From Rhodothermales bacterium (GTDB lineage Bacteria > Bacteroidota > Rhodothermia > Rhodothermales > UBA10348), in contig JAVJVN010000012.1 in the NCBI GenBank assembly GCA_040221055.1, positions 236,890-300,889 of the forward strand: a stretch of 64,000 nucleotides of DNA, in the 5' to 3' direction. Shown in pieces: positions 17,351 to 28,839 of the stretch. Both the position numbers and the translations under genes were made by a program. Within the stretch, counting starts at the first letter, position 1. Each line of letters begins with the position of its first letter. Below the pieces are notes generated by a model. The model was given only the letters and a program-made list of their open reading frames with translations. It made no database searches and was not told the origin of the DNA.

Positions 17351-18444
17351 TGGCCCCCGATTCGACTCTGGACTGGATGGCCCTCGTGGCGGTTGTCGTA
17401 TTCCTGGTCGTGCTTTTCAACACGCTTGCCAACGTAGTATATCTGCGTCGCCAACGTCGTTTAACGGCGAGTGGACCCTTGCCGAGCGTGGCCGTCCTCG
17501 TGCCGGCCCGCAATGAAGAACGGAACGTGGGTCGCTTGGTGGAGTCGGTCCTGGCCCAGGATTATCCCTCCCTGTCGTTGCACGTGTACGATGATCAGTC
17601 CGAGGACCGAACATCACAGATTCTTGCGGCATATGACGATGTCCGTCTGCGCGTCATGCACGGGGATGGTCCGCCCCCCGGATGGATGGGGAAAGTCCAC
17701 GCGCTGTATCGGCTGACCCGGGGTGTACGGGAGGACGTATTTCTCTTCCTGGACGCAGACACGGAACTGACGGATCCGAAGGCGTTGAGGCGAATGGTGG
17801 CCCGGTTCCAGGGTATGGACCTTGAGGTAGGCACCGGCGTGACCGGCCTGAAAGGAGGGGGGACGTTGTTGGTGAGCCTCATTGGAAGCATCATCCTGTC
17901 TGCCATGCCCTGGTGGGTCGGGAAGCGGATTCCGGCGTCATCCATGGCCGGCGTCAATGGACAATGCTGGATGGTCCGTGCATCGGTGTACAGGACGTTC
18001 GAGCCGCATGACCATGTCCGTGGTCAAGTATTGGAAGACATCCACATCGGCCGGTACCTCCATCGTCAGGGCGTCCGACCCGTCTTGATGGATGTACAGC
18101 ACGACGTGCTTGTGCACATGTACGCCAACCTTGAGGAAGCCTGGTCGGGTTTCCGGAAGAACGCGTACGACATCGCGGGTGGCTCTCCCGTGCGACTGGT
18201 GGTCGGATTGGCCGTCTACGTCACCGGTCTTCTTGTCCTGCCCATCATGTATCCGGTGTTGTTGCTTCCCCTTTTCGGCATAAAATGGGTGACCGACCGG
18301 TTTCTGGGTGTTCCACTCCGGATTACTTTGGCCGCGCCTGTTTCATGGGTCCTGGGAGCCGCCGTGCTCATACATTCGGCGTGGGCCAATTGGACCGGAA
18401 CGAACGAGTGGAAAGGGCGGATCCTGACGCGTCAGTCCGGGTGA
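17347..18444 (+). CDS. Membrane GT2 glycosyltransferase (CruC/CruG-like)
   Basis: 365 residues; ATG 17347 overlaps the idi stop (ATGA). An N-terminal membrane helix (ALVAVVVFLVVLFNTLANVV) is followed by a GT2 catalytic domain: PSVAVLVPARNEERNVG, YDDQSEDRT, the metal-binding DxD in FLFLDADTEL, a GVNGQCWM acceptor-site motif and VLEDIHIGR. Three C-terminal hydrophobic stretches follow. With the acyltransferase and CruF domain in the same operon, it most likely adds a sugar to a hydroxylated carotenoid, as CruC or CruG do. The sugar is unknown. Its 3' end overlaps the convergent PIG-L gene by 13 bp. Confidence 0.8.
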   Translation: MMAPDSTLDWMALVAVVVFLVVLFNTLANVVYLRRQRRLTASGPLPSVAVLVPARNEERNVGRLVESVLAQDYPSLSLHVYDDQSEDRTSQILAAYDDVRLRVMHGDGPPPGWMGKVHALYRLTRGVREDVFLFLDADTELTDPKALRRMVARFQGMDLEVGTGVTGLKGGGTLLVSLIGSIILSAMPWWVGKRIPASSMAGVNGQCWMVRASVYRTFEPHDHVRGQVLEDIHIGRYLHRQGVRPVLMDVQHDVLVHMYANLEEAWSGFRKNAYDIAGGSPVRLVVGLAVYVTGLLVLPIMYPVLLLPLFGIKWVTDRFLGVPLRITLAAPVSWVLGAAVLIHSAWANWTGTNEWKGRILTRQSG

Positions 18445-19325
18445 GGAGCCGCAAGAATCCGGTCGAACAGGTCCTGCACGAGCTCTGCCGCCCCGGCTGC
18501 GTTCAGGCTGTATGACCAAAAGCGTTCGATTGCGGGTTCACTCTGCATGAACAACTGCATGGTACCCTGCGACTTGTGCTCGGCGATCAACCAGTTGGCG
18601 ACGATGCCATAGTGGAGCCGTCCGTCCGTTCCGAACGGCGTAGCCCGGTCGAACGTCCAGGGGCCCCGGGTTCGATCAATGCGGGTAACGGGATAGCCGT
18701 CCAGGACCTCGAAAGCGGCTACGACATCGTCCATGCCTCCGGTCGGAAAGCTGCCCAGGATGACGGGACGCTCGGCCGGCGCCATCCTGGAAATGGCTTC
18801 CAGTGCAAGGATGGTGGCGGCTTTGTGGTGGGCGTGGAATGGCTGGATGGGAAGATGCGTAAAGACAAAGTCATAGTCGCCATCTGCCAATATGCGATCC
18901 AGCCGGGCCGAAACCGCTGGCACATCCCATACGAATTGAAGAATGGAGTCGGCCCGCTCCGTTTTACCTTCATCCGGTTCGTCCAGGAAGAAGTAATCAG
19001 CAATGCCAATGATCTGTCCTCCGGCCATCAGTTCCTGCTTGCGGATGGCTGGCAAATGACGTCGGGCGATCTCCGGATCGGTCAGATCCAGATTGTAGAT
19101 CCGGTTGGCAAGTGTCGAGAAGCGATATCCGCCCGCTCCATTGGTCACGAGCGCAAGATCCACGGTACCATCCAGTGCGTGCGCAATACGATAGACCGTT
19201 GCCGCGAACATGGCTTCATCGTCCGGGTGCGCCGTCACAATGAGCACTCGGGGGCCGTCGGTGGCCGACGCACCGATTGGACAGAAGGTCAACAGGGTAA
19301 TCAGGGCTAGCAGTCGGAGGATCAT
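18432..19325 (-). CDS. Secreted PIG-L family deacetylase
   Basis: 297 residues from ATG 19325, with a signal peptide (MILRLLALITLLTFCPIGASA). The catalytic zinc motif of LmbE/PIG-L deacetylases is AHPDDE, just after VLIVT. A second zinc His lies in PFHAHHKAA, and the substrate segment VTNGAGGYR is seen. Family members remove N-acetyl groups from GlcNAc-containing compounds. An export signal suggests an envelope or extracellular sugar substrate. It is convergent with the glycosyltransferase and divergent (117 bp) from the RodZ-like gene. Confidence 0.85.
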   Translation of the reverse strand: MILRLLALITLLTFCPIGASATDGPRVLIVTAHPDDEAMFAATVYRIAHALDGTVDLALVTNGAGGYRFSTLANRIYNLDLTDPEIARRHLPAIRKQELMAGGQIIGIADYFFLDEPDEGKTERADSILQFVWDVPAVSARLDRILADGDYDFVFTHLPIQPFHAHHKAATILALEAISRMAPAERPVILGSFPTGGMDDVVAAFEVLDGYPVTRIDRTRGPWTFDRATPFGTDGRLHYGIVANWLIAEHKSQGTMQLFMQSEPAIERFWSYSLNAAGAAELVQDLFDRILAAPHPD

Positions 19326-19442
19326 ACCGGTTGGTAGGGAATGGATGGGGGTGTAAAGGGCGTCCATGCGCCCCAGTATACCGCAAGTGGATCATTCCGT
19401 TCGTGCGGCGTAGTTTGGGACCACTTTCCCCGAAGCCAGCGA

Positions 19443-22582
<3,140 letters not shown>

Positions 22583-22583
22583 C

Positions 22584-24098
22584 ATGCTGACCTTCCTCGA
22601 TGCCGCCGTCCTGGTGGTCTATCTGGCTGCGGTGGTCATTTTCGGGATACGCATTGCCGGGAAACAGACCAGCACCAAGGACTATTTCATGGGCGGCAGG
22701 CAGATGCCGTGGTGGGCCATCTGTTTTTCAATCGTCGCCACGGAAACGAGCACGCTGACCATCATCGGCATTCCGGCCGTGGCCTATGCCGGTACGCTGA
22801 CCTTCTTCCAGATCACGTTTGGTTACCTGCTGGGTCGCGTCTTGGTATCGCTCTACCTGTTGCCGAGGTACTATTCGGGAGAAGTCGGCACGGCATACGC
22901 GTTCCTGGGCACACGTTTCGGACCGCGTCTCCAGGGCGTGGCATCGGTGACCTTCCTGGTGACCCGGCTGCTGGCAGACGGGGTACGATTGTTCGCGACC
23001 GCCATTCCGATCAAGGTCATCGCAGCATCGGCGGGCATGGATTTAGGATATCCGATCATCATTCTGGGTATTGGTATCCTGACGGCCGCCTACACGTACG
23101 TCGGTGGACTCAAGGCCGTTGTCTGGATGGATGTGGTCCAGATGTCGGTGTACCTTCTGGGTGCGATCCTGACGCTCGTATTGGTCGGCGGCGCAGTCGA
23201 TGTGCCTGTATGGGAAACCCTGAAGGCAGCGGGAAAAACCGATTTGTTCTTCCACAGTTTGGATCCTTTCGTCCTGCTCTCGCAGCCATACGTCACCATC
23301 ACGGCGGTAATTGGAGGTGCTATTTTCTCCATGGCCTCCCATGGCACGGATCAACTGATCGTTCAACGTCTCCTGGCATGCCGGAGTCTTGCTGACGCGA
23401 GGAAAGCACTGATCGGAAGTGCGTTATTCGTAATGGTGCAGTTTGCGGCGTTTCTGGCGGTTGGTGCCATGCTGTGGCTGTATTATGATGGCGCGTCCAT
23501 CGGCGATCTGGGGCTGACGCGAGCGGACGAGGTCTTTCCGAAATTCATCGTGGAGGGTCTGCCGACCGGGCTCGCCGGATTGGTACTCGCCGGCATCATC
23601 GCGGCGGCCATGAGTACCCTCTCGTCCAGCCTGAATGCTTTGGCGTCGTCGTCCGTACTGGATCTGTTCACGGAACGATTCGCGCGCTTGACCGAGGACC
23701 GGAAGCTGCGTGTATCACGGCTGTTGACGCTGGTTTGGGCACTCGTCTTTGTCTTCTTTGCCACGTTGTTCGAGAATCAACAGAACCCCGTGGTCGAACT
23801 GGGACTGTCCATTGCCAGCTTCACGTATGGAGCCCTGTTGGGTGGATTCCTGCTGGGCCTGTGGACGAGCCGGCCCAATGAGGGGGATGCCATTGCCGCA
23901 TTCCTGGTGTCCGTCGGGGCCATGGTGGTCATTATTTTCGGCGTGTGGATGACTCCGGATGGATCCTTCGTGTTTTCCTTGTTTCCCGATGCGACAGAAA
24001 AGGCGGGATTGGTGGCCGTTGCATGGCCGTGGTATACGGCCATAGGAGCCGGCATCGCCCTGCTCACCGGATCAACCCTCTCATTGCGGCATAGGTAG
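22584..24098 (+). CDS. Sodium:solute symporter (SSS family)
   Basis: 504 residues with about 13 membrane helices. Family marks: TSTKDYFMGGRQMPWWAICF, SIVATETSTLTIIGIPA, YTYVGGLKAVVWMDVVQM, SMASHGTDQLIVQR and AGIIAAAMSTLSSSLNALAS. The last contains the Ser/Thr-rich sodium-site segment. The substrate (sugar, amino acid, carboxylate or other) cannot be read from sequence. It starts one base after the ligA stop and ends 6 bp before the PgpH-like gene, so ligA-symporter-pgpH probably share a transcript. Confidence 0.9.
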   Translation: MLTFLDAAVLVVYLAAVVIFGIRIAGKQTSTKDYFMGGRQMPWWAICFSIVATETSTLTIIGIPAVAYAGTLTFFQITFGYLLGRVLVSLYLLPRYYSGEVGTAYAFLGTRFGPRLQGVASVTFLVTRLLADGVRLFATAIPIKVIAASAGMDLGYPIIILGIGILTAAYTYVGGLKAVVWMDVVQMSVYLLGAILTLVLVGGAVDVPVWETLKAAGKTDLFFHSLDPFVLLSQPYVTITAVIGGAIFSMASHGTDQLIVQRLLACRSLADARKALIGSALFVMVQFAAFLAVGAMLWLYYDGASIGDLGLTRADEVFPKFIVEGLPTGLAGLVLAGIIAAAMSTLSSSLNALASSSVLDLFTERFARLTEDRKLRVSRLLTLVWALVFVFFATLFENQQNPVVELGLSIASFTYGALLGGFLLGLWTSRPNEGDAIAAFLVSVGAMVVIIFGVWMTPDGSFVFSLFPDATEKAGLVAVAWPWYTAIGAGIALLTGSTLSLRHR

Positions 24099-24104
24099 AC
24101 CACC

Positions 24105-26486
24105 GTGGCTGATTTCCCATTCATATCCTTCCTTAAGCCCCGTTCGAAGCCCGTCGGCTCCAATCTGGAACGAGGCGACCAGGACGGACGCAAGCGCGTT
24201 CGTCGGCACTGGATGGTCAAAGGGGGGCTCATGGTCATGGTGGTCGTCGCCGCAATGATTGTTTTCCCGAGGGCACAGGTGTACGAATACACCGCCCAGG
24301 TCGACGACATCTGGCGTCAGGACAATCTGCATGCACCGTTCCGATTTCCGATCCTGAAAACGGAACGGACCATGGCCTCGGAACGAGCCCGGATCCGGAC
24401 GGAAATACCGCCGATTTTCCGGGACAACCCCGACGCCGGGCAGGAGACGCGGGCGAGAGTTGCCGATCTGGAGCGGATGTTCGAGGATCTTTTCACGGCA
24501 TATGCCGCCTTCCAGTCCAACAGACTCCGTGGTAGGGATTCTCTCGCGACCCAGGATTCCGTGACGTTCCGGGCTGTCCAGTCGAACATGGATATTTCGC
24601 TCCGGCCCGCTGAATGGCAGCGGCTCCTTGACTCCTATGTTGCGACCGTCCCGGGTCTCGTCACGCGAACCCGAACCACCGAGGTAGAGCGCGTGGACAG
24701 GCGTCTTCTGAGGGATGTCCTGCGACTGACCACCGAGCTGCAGGGAACCGGCATCCTGGATGTCGTGAAGGATTCGGTTTCATCAGAAGCAATTACGGTA
24801 CGCAGTGATCTGACCCGGCGGCAGTCCGAAGTACCCAAGCGCAATGTGTGGGGACGGAACGAAGCACTTCGGGAGATCCAGACACGGCTTCAGAGCCTGT
24901 ACGTGGCGGATTCGGAACTGCAATCCATGGGTCTTTCCGTCTTCAACCAGATTGTCCAGCCGAACCTGATCTATGACGAACGGGCTACGTTGGAGCGATG
25001 GAGCGAGCAGGAGAACCTCATCATCCCGAATCAGGATATCGTTCGACAGAACGAGGTGATTGTCCGACGCGGGGACATCATTACGGAGGATGTGCAGCGT
25101 AAACTGCTTTCGCTTGAGGCGGAATTGCGTGAGCGTTCAGGCGCCCAATTGCAGTGGCGACGGTTGCTGGGCCAATTCATCATGACGCTGGGCACGTTCC
25201 TGATCTTTTTCCTCTACCTGTACTTCCTTCGCAGGCCGATTTTCGATGACAACCGATTGATCCTGCTCATCACGCTGCTGATGACGGGCATCATTGGCCT
25301 GTTTGGTGTTGCGCTTCGGTTGGCACTCGTCGATATGTACATCGTACCCGTAGCGGTCGTGTCCATCCTGCTCACGGTGATGTTCGACTCCCGGGTTGCG
25401 CTCTTTGGTACGATTACCCTCGGTTTGTTGGGTGGGCACCTGCTGAACTCCGATTTTTCCTACGCATTCGCAACGATTTTCGCGGGTACCCTCGGTATTT
25501 TCAGCGTTCGGGACATCCGGAACAGGAGTCAGTTCTTCCTGAGCGCAGGCCTGGTCTTCCTGGGTTACCTGGCCGTGCTGTCTGCAGGGTTGCTGCTCGT
25601 GAGCAAGCCACTGGACCGGTTCACGGATGAGTTGTTCTTTGTGACCATCAATGCCATACTTCTGTTGCTTGCCTACCCGCTGTTGTGGGTCTTCGAGCGT
25701 GCGTTCGATGTCACGACCGATCTCACGCTGCTTGAACTCTCGGACACGAACAGACCGTTGCTCAAGGAACTCAGCCTTCGTGCACCGGGCACGTTCAACC
25801 ATGTCTTGCAGGTAGCCAACATGGCAGAGGCGGCGTCCATGGCCATAGATGCGAATGCCTTGTTGACGCGTGTAGGAGCACTCTATCATGATATCGGGAA
25901 AATGCTCAAGCCCGAGTATTTCGTTGAAAACCAACGGTCCGGGGTAAATCCGCACGATGCATTGAAGCCACGAATGAGTGCGCTGATCATTGCTTCGCAT
26001 GTCAAGGAGGGGATTGAGTTGGGCAAGCAGTACAAGCTGCCCCAGGCCGTGCTCGACTTCATCCCCATGCATCACGGGACCACGCGGATGGAGTATTTCT
26101 ACCGTCGGGCACTTGATCGGCAGAAAGCCGGTGAATCGGAAGTCTCGGAAGCAGAATTCAGGTATCCTGGCCCCAAGCCCAATTCCAAGGAAACCAGCAT
26201 TCTCATGTTGGCCGATTCTGTGGAGGCAGCCAGCCGAACGCTGGAAAATCCGACGCACAAGCGCCTGGAGAATCTGATTGAGGCCATCGTGGAAGCCCGA
26301 CGCGAGGATGGGCAGTTGGACGACACGGAATTGACGTTCGCCGATCTGCGCGTCATCAAACAGTCATTCCTGTCCGTGCTGCTCGGAACGTACCACGTCC
26401 GTGTGCGCTATCCCGGTGACGAATCGGAAGACGGCGCCGCTCCAGGCCGTTTACCGGACCAGATTACGGATGCGCTCAACGGTTGA
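24105..26486 (+). CDS. pgpH: 7TM-HD cyclic-di-AMP phosphodiesterase (PgpH type)
   Basis: 793 residues from GTG 24105. Architecture: a first membrane helix (~39-56), a large extracytoplasmic 7TMR-HDED domain (~60-345), a cluster of membrane helices (~346-555), and a cytoplasmic HD domain (~560-770). HD residues: FNHVLQVANMAE, HDIGK at 595-599, HHGT in MHHGTTRMEYF, and ADSVEAASR. PgpH enzymes degrade cyclic di-AMP, linked to wall, potassium and osmotic control. The last 36 bp overlap the convergent GntR gene. Confidence 0.92.
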   Translation: MADFPFISFLKPRSKPVGSNLERGDQDGRKRVRRHWMVKGGLMVMVVVAAMIVFPRAQVYEYTAQVDDIWRQDNLHAPFRFPILKTERTMASERARIRTEIPPIFRDNPDAGQETRARVADLERMFEDLFTAYAAFQSNRLRGRDSLATQDSVTFRAVQSNMDISLRPAEWQRLLDSYVATVPGLVTRTRTTEVERVDRRLLRDVLRLTTELQGTGILDVVKDSVSSEAITVRSDLTRRQSEVPKRNVWGRNEALREIQTRLQSLYVADSELQSMGLSVFNQIVQPNLIYDERATLERWSEQENLIIPNQDIVRQNEVIVRRGDIITEDVQRKLLSLEAELRERSGAQLQWRRLLGQFIMTLGTFLIFFLYLYFLRRPIFDDNRLILLITLLMTGIIGLFGVALRLALVDMYIVPVAVVSILLTVMFDSRVALFGTITLGLLGGHLLNSDFSYAFATIFAGTLGIFSVRDIRNRSQFFLSAGLVFLGYLAVLSAGLLLVSKPLDRFTDELFFVTINAILLLLAYPLLWVFERAFDVTTDLTLLELSDTNRPLLKELSLRAPGTFNHVLQVANMAEAASMAIDANALLTRVGALYHDIGKMLKPEYFVENQRSGVNPHDALKPRMSALIIASHVKEGIELGKQYKLPQAVLDFIPMHHGTTRMEYFYRRALDRQKAGESEVSEAEFRYPGPKPNSKETSILMLADSVEAASRTLENPTHKRLENLIEAIVEARREDGQLDDTELTFADLRVIKQSFLSVLLGTYHVRVRYPGDESEDGAAPGRLPDQITDALNG

Positions 26487-27368
26487 CGTCGACAACCGGA
26501 TGTCCAGCATCCGGTGGGATCGGGCCCGGTCCAGGAAGGGTCGGATTCGGCGATGCGCCCCAGCCGTGTAAATGAGCAATTCGCAGGATTTGACGAGGGG
26601 ACCGAGATTGGTTTCGCCTTCCTCCACGGACATGGCCATGACCTGTCCACTGAACCGGGTCAAGGCCCTCAGTTCCGAGGTGAGCGGCCCAATGGCGTCC
26701 ACATGACGCGTGACCAGTCCCAGGGTCTCATTTTCCAGCAGTCGCGAGATGGCGGAGAGGGCGTGGTCATCCATTTCGTATTGAATGCCGATCACGTCGG
26801 CCCCTGTCAGCCGGGACATGGCCGAGCGCATATTCCTGAACGGGACCAGGAGGAAGTCGGCATCGGCGTGGGCATCCAATTCGGAAAGCAGGACCCCGTC
26901 ACAGGTACGCTGCAGGAGGACGGATGCCGATTCAGCACAGGCCAAGGCAAGTTCCCGGTACGACGCGGCCACAACCACGCGCACCTGTTCCTCATCCGTT
27001 TCGAGGAGTGCCTTCTGCTCTTCCATCAGATAATCGATTTCCGACTCATCCAGTCCGAGACCAACCAGCAGTTGCAAGGCGTCGTTAAGGATGCGTGCAC
27101 CTCGCTCCATACGATCCGACTTGCCCAAAGGCGACGGATCCAATACCGTGAAGCCGCTGCCGGCCCGGGATTCGACCATACCGTCGGCGGCCAGATCCTG
27201 ATAAGCCCGTCTGACGGTGTGGAAGGATATTCCGAGTTGACCCGCCAGGGTCCGTGTAGCGGGAAGTCGCTCCCCTTGACGGATGTCACCATTGGCAATG
27301 AGGTAGCGGATCCGGGTGGCCAACTGGACATGGACCGGAACGTCCGAACGGGAATCTATCCGGATCAT
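26451..27368 (-). CDS. GntR-family regulator with uncharacterised sensor domain
   Basis: 305 residues. Residues 8-75 are a GntR winged helix (VPVHVQLATRIRYLIANGDI, LPATRTLAGQLGISFHTVRR, YQDLAADGMVESRAGSGF). The remaining ~225 residues match neither the FCD, UTRA nor aminotransferase domains of the large GntR subfamilies. They read as alternating beta/alpha, possibly a periplasmic-binding-like fold (DADFLLVPFRNMRSAMSRLT, IGIQYEMDDHALSAISRLL). It is last in the pruA operon and joined to the small membrane gene by an ATGA overlap. It may regulate that operon. Its stop lies inside the pgpH coding region on the other strand. Confidence 0.8.
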   Translation of the reverse strand: MIRIDSRSDVPVHVQLATRIRYLIANGDIRQGERLPATRTLAGQLGISFHTVRRAYQDLAADGMVESRAGSGFTVLDPSPLGKSDRMERGARILNDALQLLVGLGLDESEIDYLMEEQKALLETDEEQVRVVVAASYRELALACAESASVLLQRTCDGVLLSELDAHADADFLLVPFRNMRSAMSRLTGADVIGIQYEMDDHALSAISRLLENETLGLVTRHVDAIGPLTSELRALTRFSGQVMAMSVEEGETNLGPLVKSCELLIYTAGAHRRIRPFLDRARSHRMLDIRLSTSTVERIRNLVR

Positions 27369-27814
27369 GGCGACGTGGGCAAGGACGTGAACAAATCATC
27401 CGCGTGCGCCCAGTCCGACCGGAACAGGCGGAACTCTTCGTGTCCAAGGGTCACGATGAGTTTGGTTCCTCCCTCCATACGGGCATCCAGCAGCCGACGC
27501 CACGACAACGGGGCCTGGGGCTCGGCAGCGTCCATCAAGGACCGCACGGCCACGGCATCGTCTGTCAAATGGATTTCCACGATCACGTCCCGGACGCGGA
27601 TCCACGTCCATGCACCGGCGACGGCTAACGCCACGGGAAACCAGACATACAAGGCCGAAAGGACAGGATTGCCCTGAAGCATGGCGGCCAACGTAATGAG
27701 CATGACGGGCATCATGCAGACGCCGAGAGGACGTACAAGCGCCGCCGTGAACACCATCGGTCTGGAGCGTCCGTCGGGATGGCGCCTTGACCGGATGGTG
27801 CGTACGGGATTCAT
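27365..27814 (-). CDS. Small membrane protein, PH-like
   Basis: 149 residues. Two hydrophobic segments (AALVRPLGVCMMPVMLITLAA and VLSALYVWFPVALAVAGAW) are followed by a soluble ~80-residue tail (IRVRDVIVEIHLTDDAVAV, then TKLIVTLGHEEFRLFRSDW) that resembles a bacterial PH-type domain. No function can be assigned. The stop overlaps the GntR start (ATGA), and the start is 8 bp after the dehydrogenase, so it is firmly in this operon. Confidence 0.65.
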   Translation of the reverse strand: MNPVRTIRSRRHPDGRSRPMVFTAALVRPLGVCMMPVMLITLAAMLQGNPVLSALYVWFPVALAVAGAWTWIRVRDVIVEIHLTDDAVAVRSLMDAAEPQAPLSWRRLLDARMEGGTKLIVTLGHEEFRLFRSDWAHADDLFTSLPTSP

Positions 27815-27822
27815 GTCAGGCC

Positions 27823-28839
27823 CTATTTCGGTGTGGTAGCAAAGGCCCTCAGAAGGGGGACATCCTTGACGGTCTTGAGTCCAGGGCCCGCATCCGCAAC
27901 CAGCGGGATGCCATTGACCAGGGCGGCGACGGTCGCCGTATCCCCGAATATACCGCCTTTGACTTCCAGTTCAATCGGAGGGTTTCCTGTCACACTGACA
28001 GCATCCCGTGGATTTTCGGCTCCGACAAACATGCGCAGATCCAGGGTCAGGACCTCCTGTCCGTTCACGAAGCCATGTGCGTGGTGGTGGATGCCGGCGA
28101 CCTGGCCCGGTTCTACGGTGAGGAACGGCGTCACCACCTGTCTTCCCGAAACGACGGGCTCCAGTTCTTCCGTCATCTCGTCGATTTCCCAGCCGAGGCC
28201 AGCCGCGACCATGTACAGGGACTCAACGAGTCCGATGTGGCCGAACTGTCCCGTGGCTTTCTTGGCTTCGAATTCAGCGGTGGTGATGCCGGCGCCTACC
28301 TTTCGTTGAAGCGGCAGACGTCGTTTTCCGGCATCGACTTCGCGATGGACGGCTACCCGGTGTACGTCGGAGCAAACGCCTGTGGCCATGAGAGCGAGGG
28401 CATCCATGGCATACCCGGGATTGACGCCCGTGCCAAGCAGCGTCACGCCATTCTCCCGGGCGACGGTGTCCAATTCGGCAGAAATGGCGGGGTGGCGACG
28501 GTAAGGGTACGCCAACTCCTCCGTGGACGATACGACGTGGGCGCCTGCACGGGCACACAAGAGCAGTTGGTCGTACATGGAGGCGAGGAACGACGACGTC
28601 GTATGGACGACGACATCCGGTTTCGTTTCCGCCAGGCACGCTGCGGCGTCGGCTTGCACAATCACACCAGTCGGCTCGGAGAGCCCCAGTAAATCGGCTA
28701 CATCTTTTCCGGCCTTCGCCGGATCGATGTCGATGGCACCGACCAGTTCAATTCCGTTGCTCTTGGCAAGCAGGGTCCGGACGCATTCCAGTCCGATGGG
28801 GCCGAGTCCGAACTGGACTACGCGATAAGTCGTTTTCAT
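27823..28839 (-). CDS. DapB-like NAD(P)-dependent amino acid dehydrogenase
   Basis: 338 residues. The N-terminal Rossmann motif is VVQFGLGPIGLECVRTLL; the middle has VVVHTTSSFL and VVSSTEELAYP; the catalytic-domain region has LLGTGVNPGYAMDALAL. This is the dihydrodipicolinate-reductase-like family that includes 2,4-diaminopentanoate dehydrogenase of oxidative ornithine degradation. It lacks the DapB lysine-pathway signature, so a catabolic amine dehydrogenase is more likely. Its start overlaps the pruA stop (ATGA), tying it to glutamate-semialdehyde metabolism. The substrate is unknown. Confidence 0.75.
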   Translation of the reverse strand: MKTTYRVVQFGLGPIGLECVRTLLAKSNGIELVGAIDIDPAKAGKDVADLLGLSEPTGVIVQADAAACLAETKPDVVVHTTSSFLASMYDQLLLCARAGAHVVSSTEELAYPYRRHPAISAELDTVARENGVTLLGTGVNPGYAMDALALMATGVCSDVHRVAVHREVDAGKRRLPLQRKVGAGITTAEFEAKKATGQFGHIGLVESLYMVAAGLGWEIDEMTEELEPVVSGRQVVTPFLTVEPGQVAGIHHHAHGFVNGQEVLTLDLRMFVGAENPRDAVSVTGNPPIELEVKGGIFGDTATVAALVNGIPLVADAGPGLKTVKDVPLLRAFATTPK

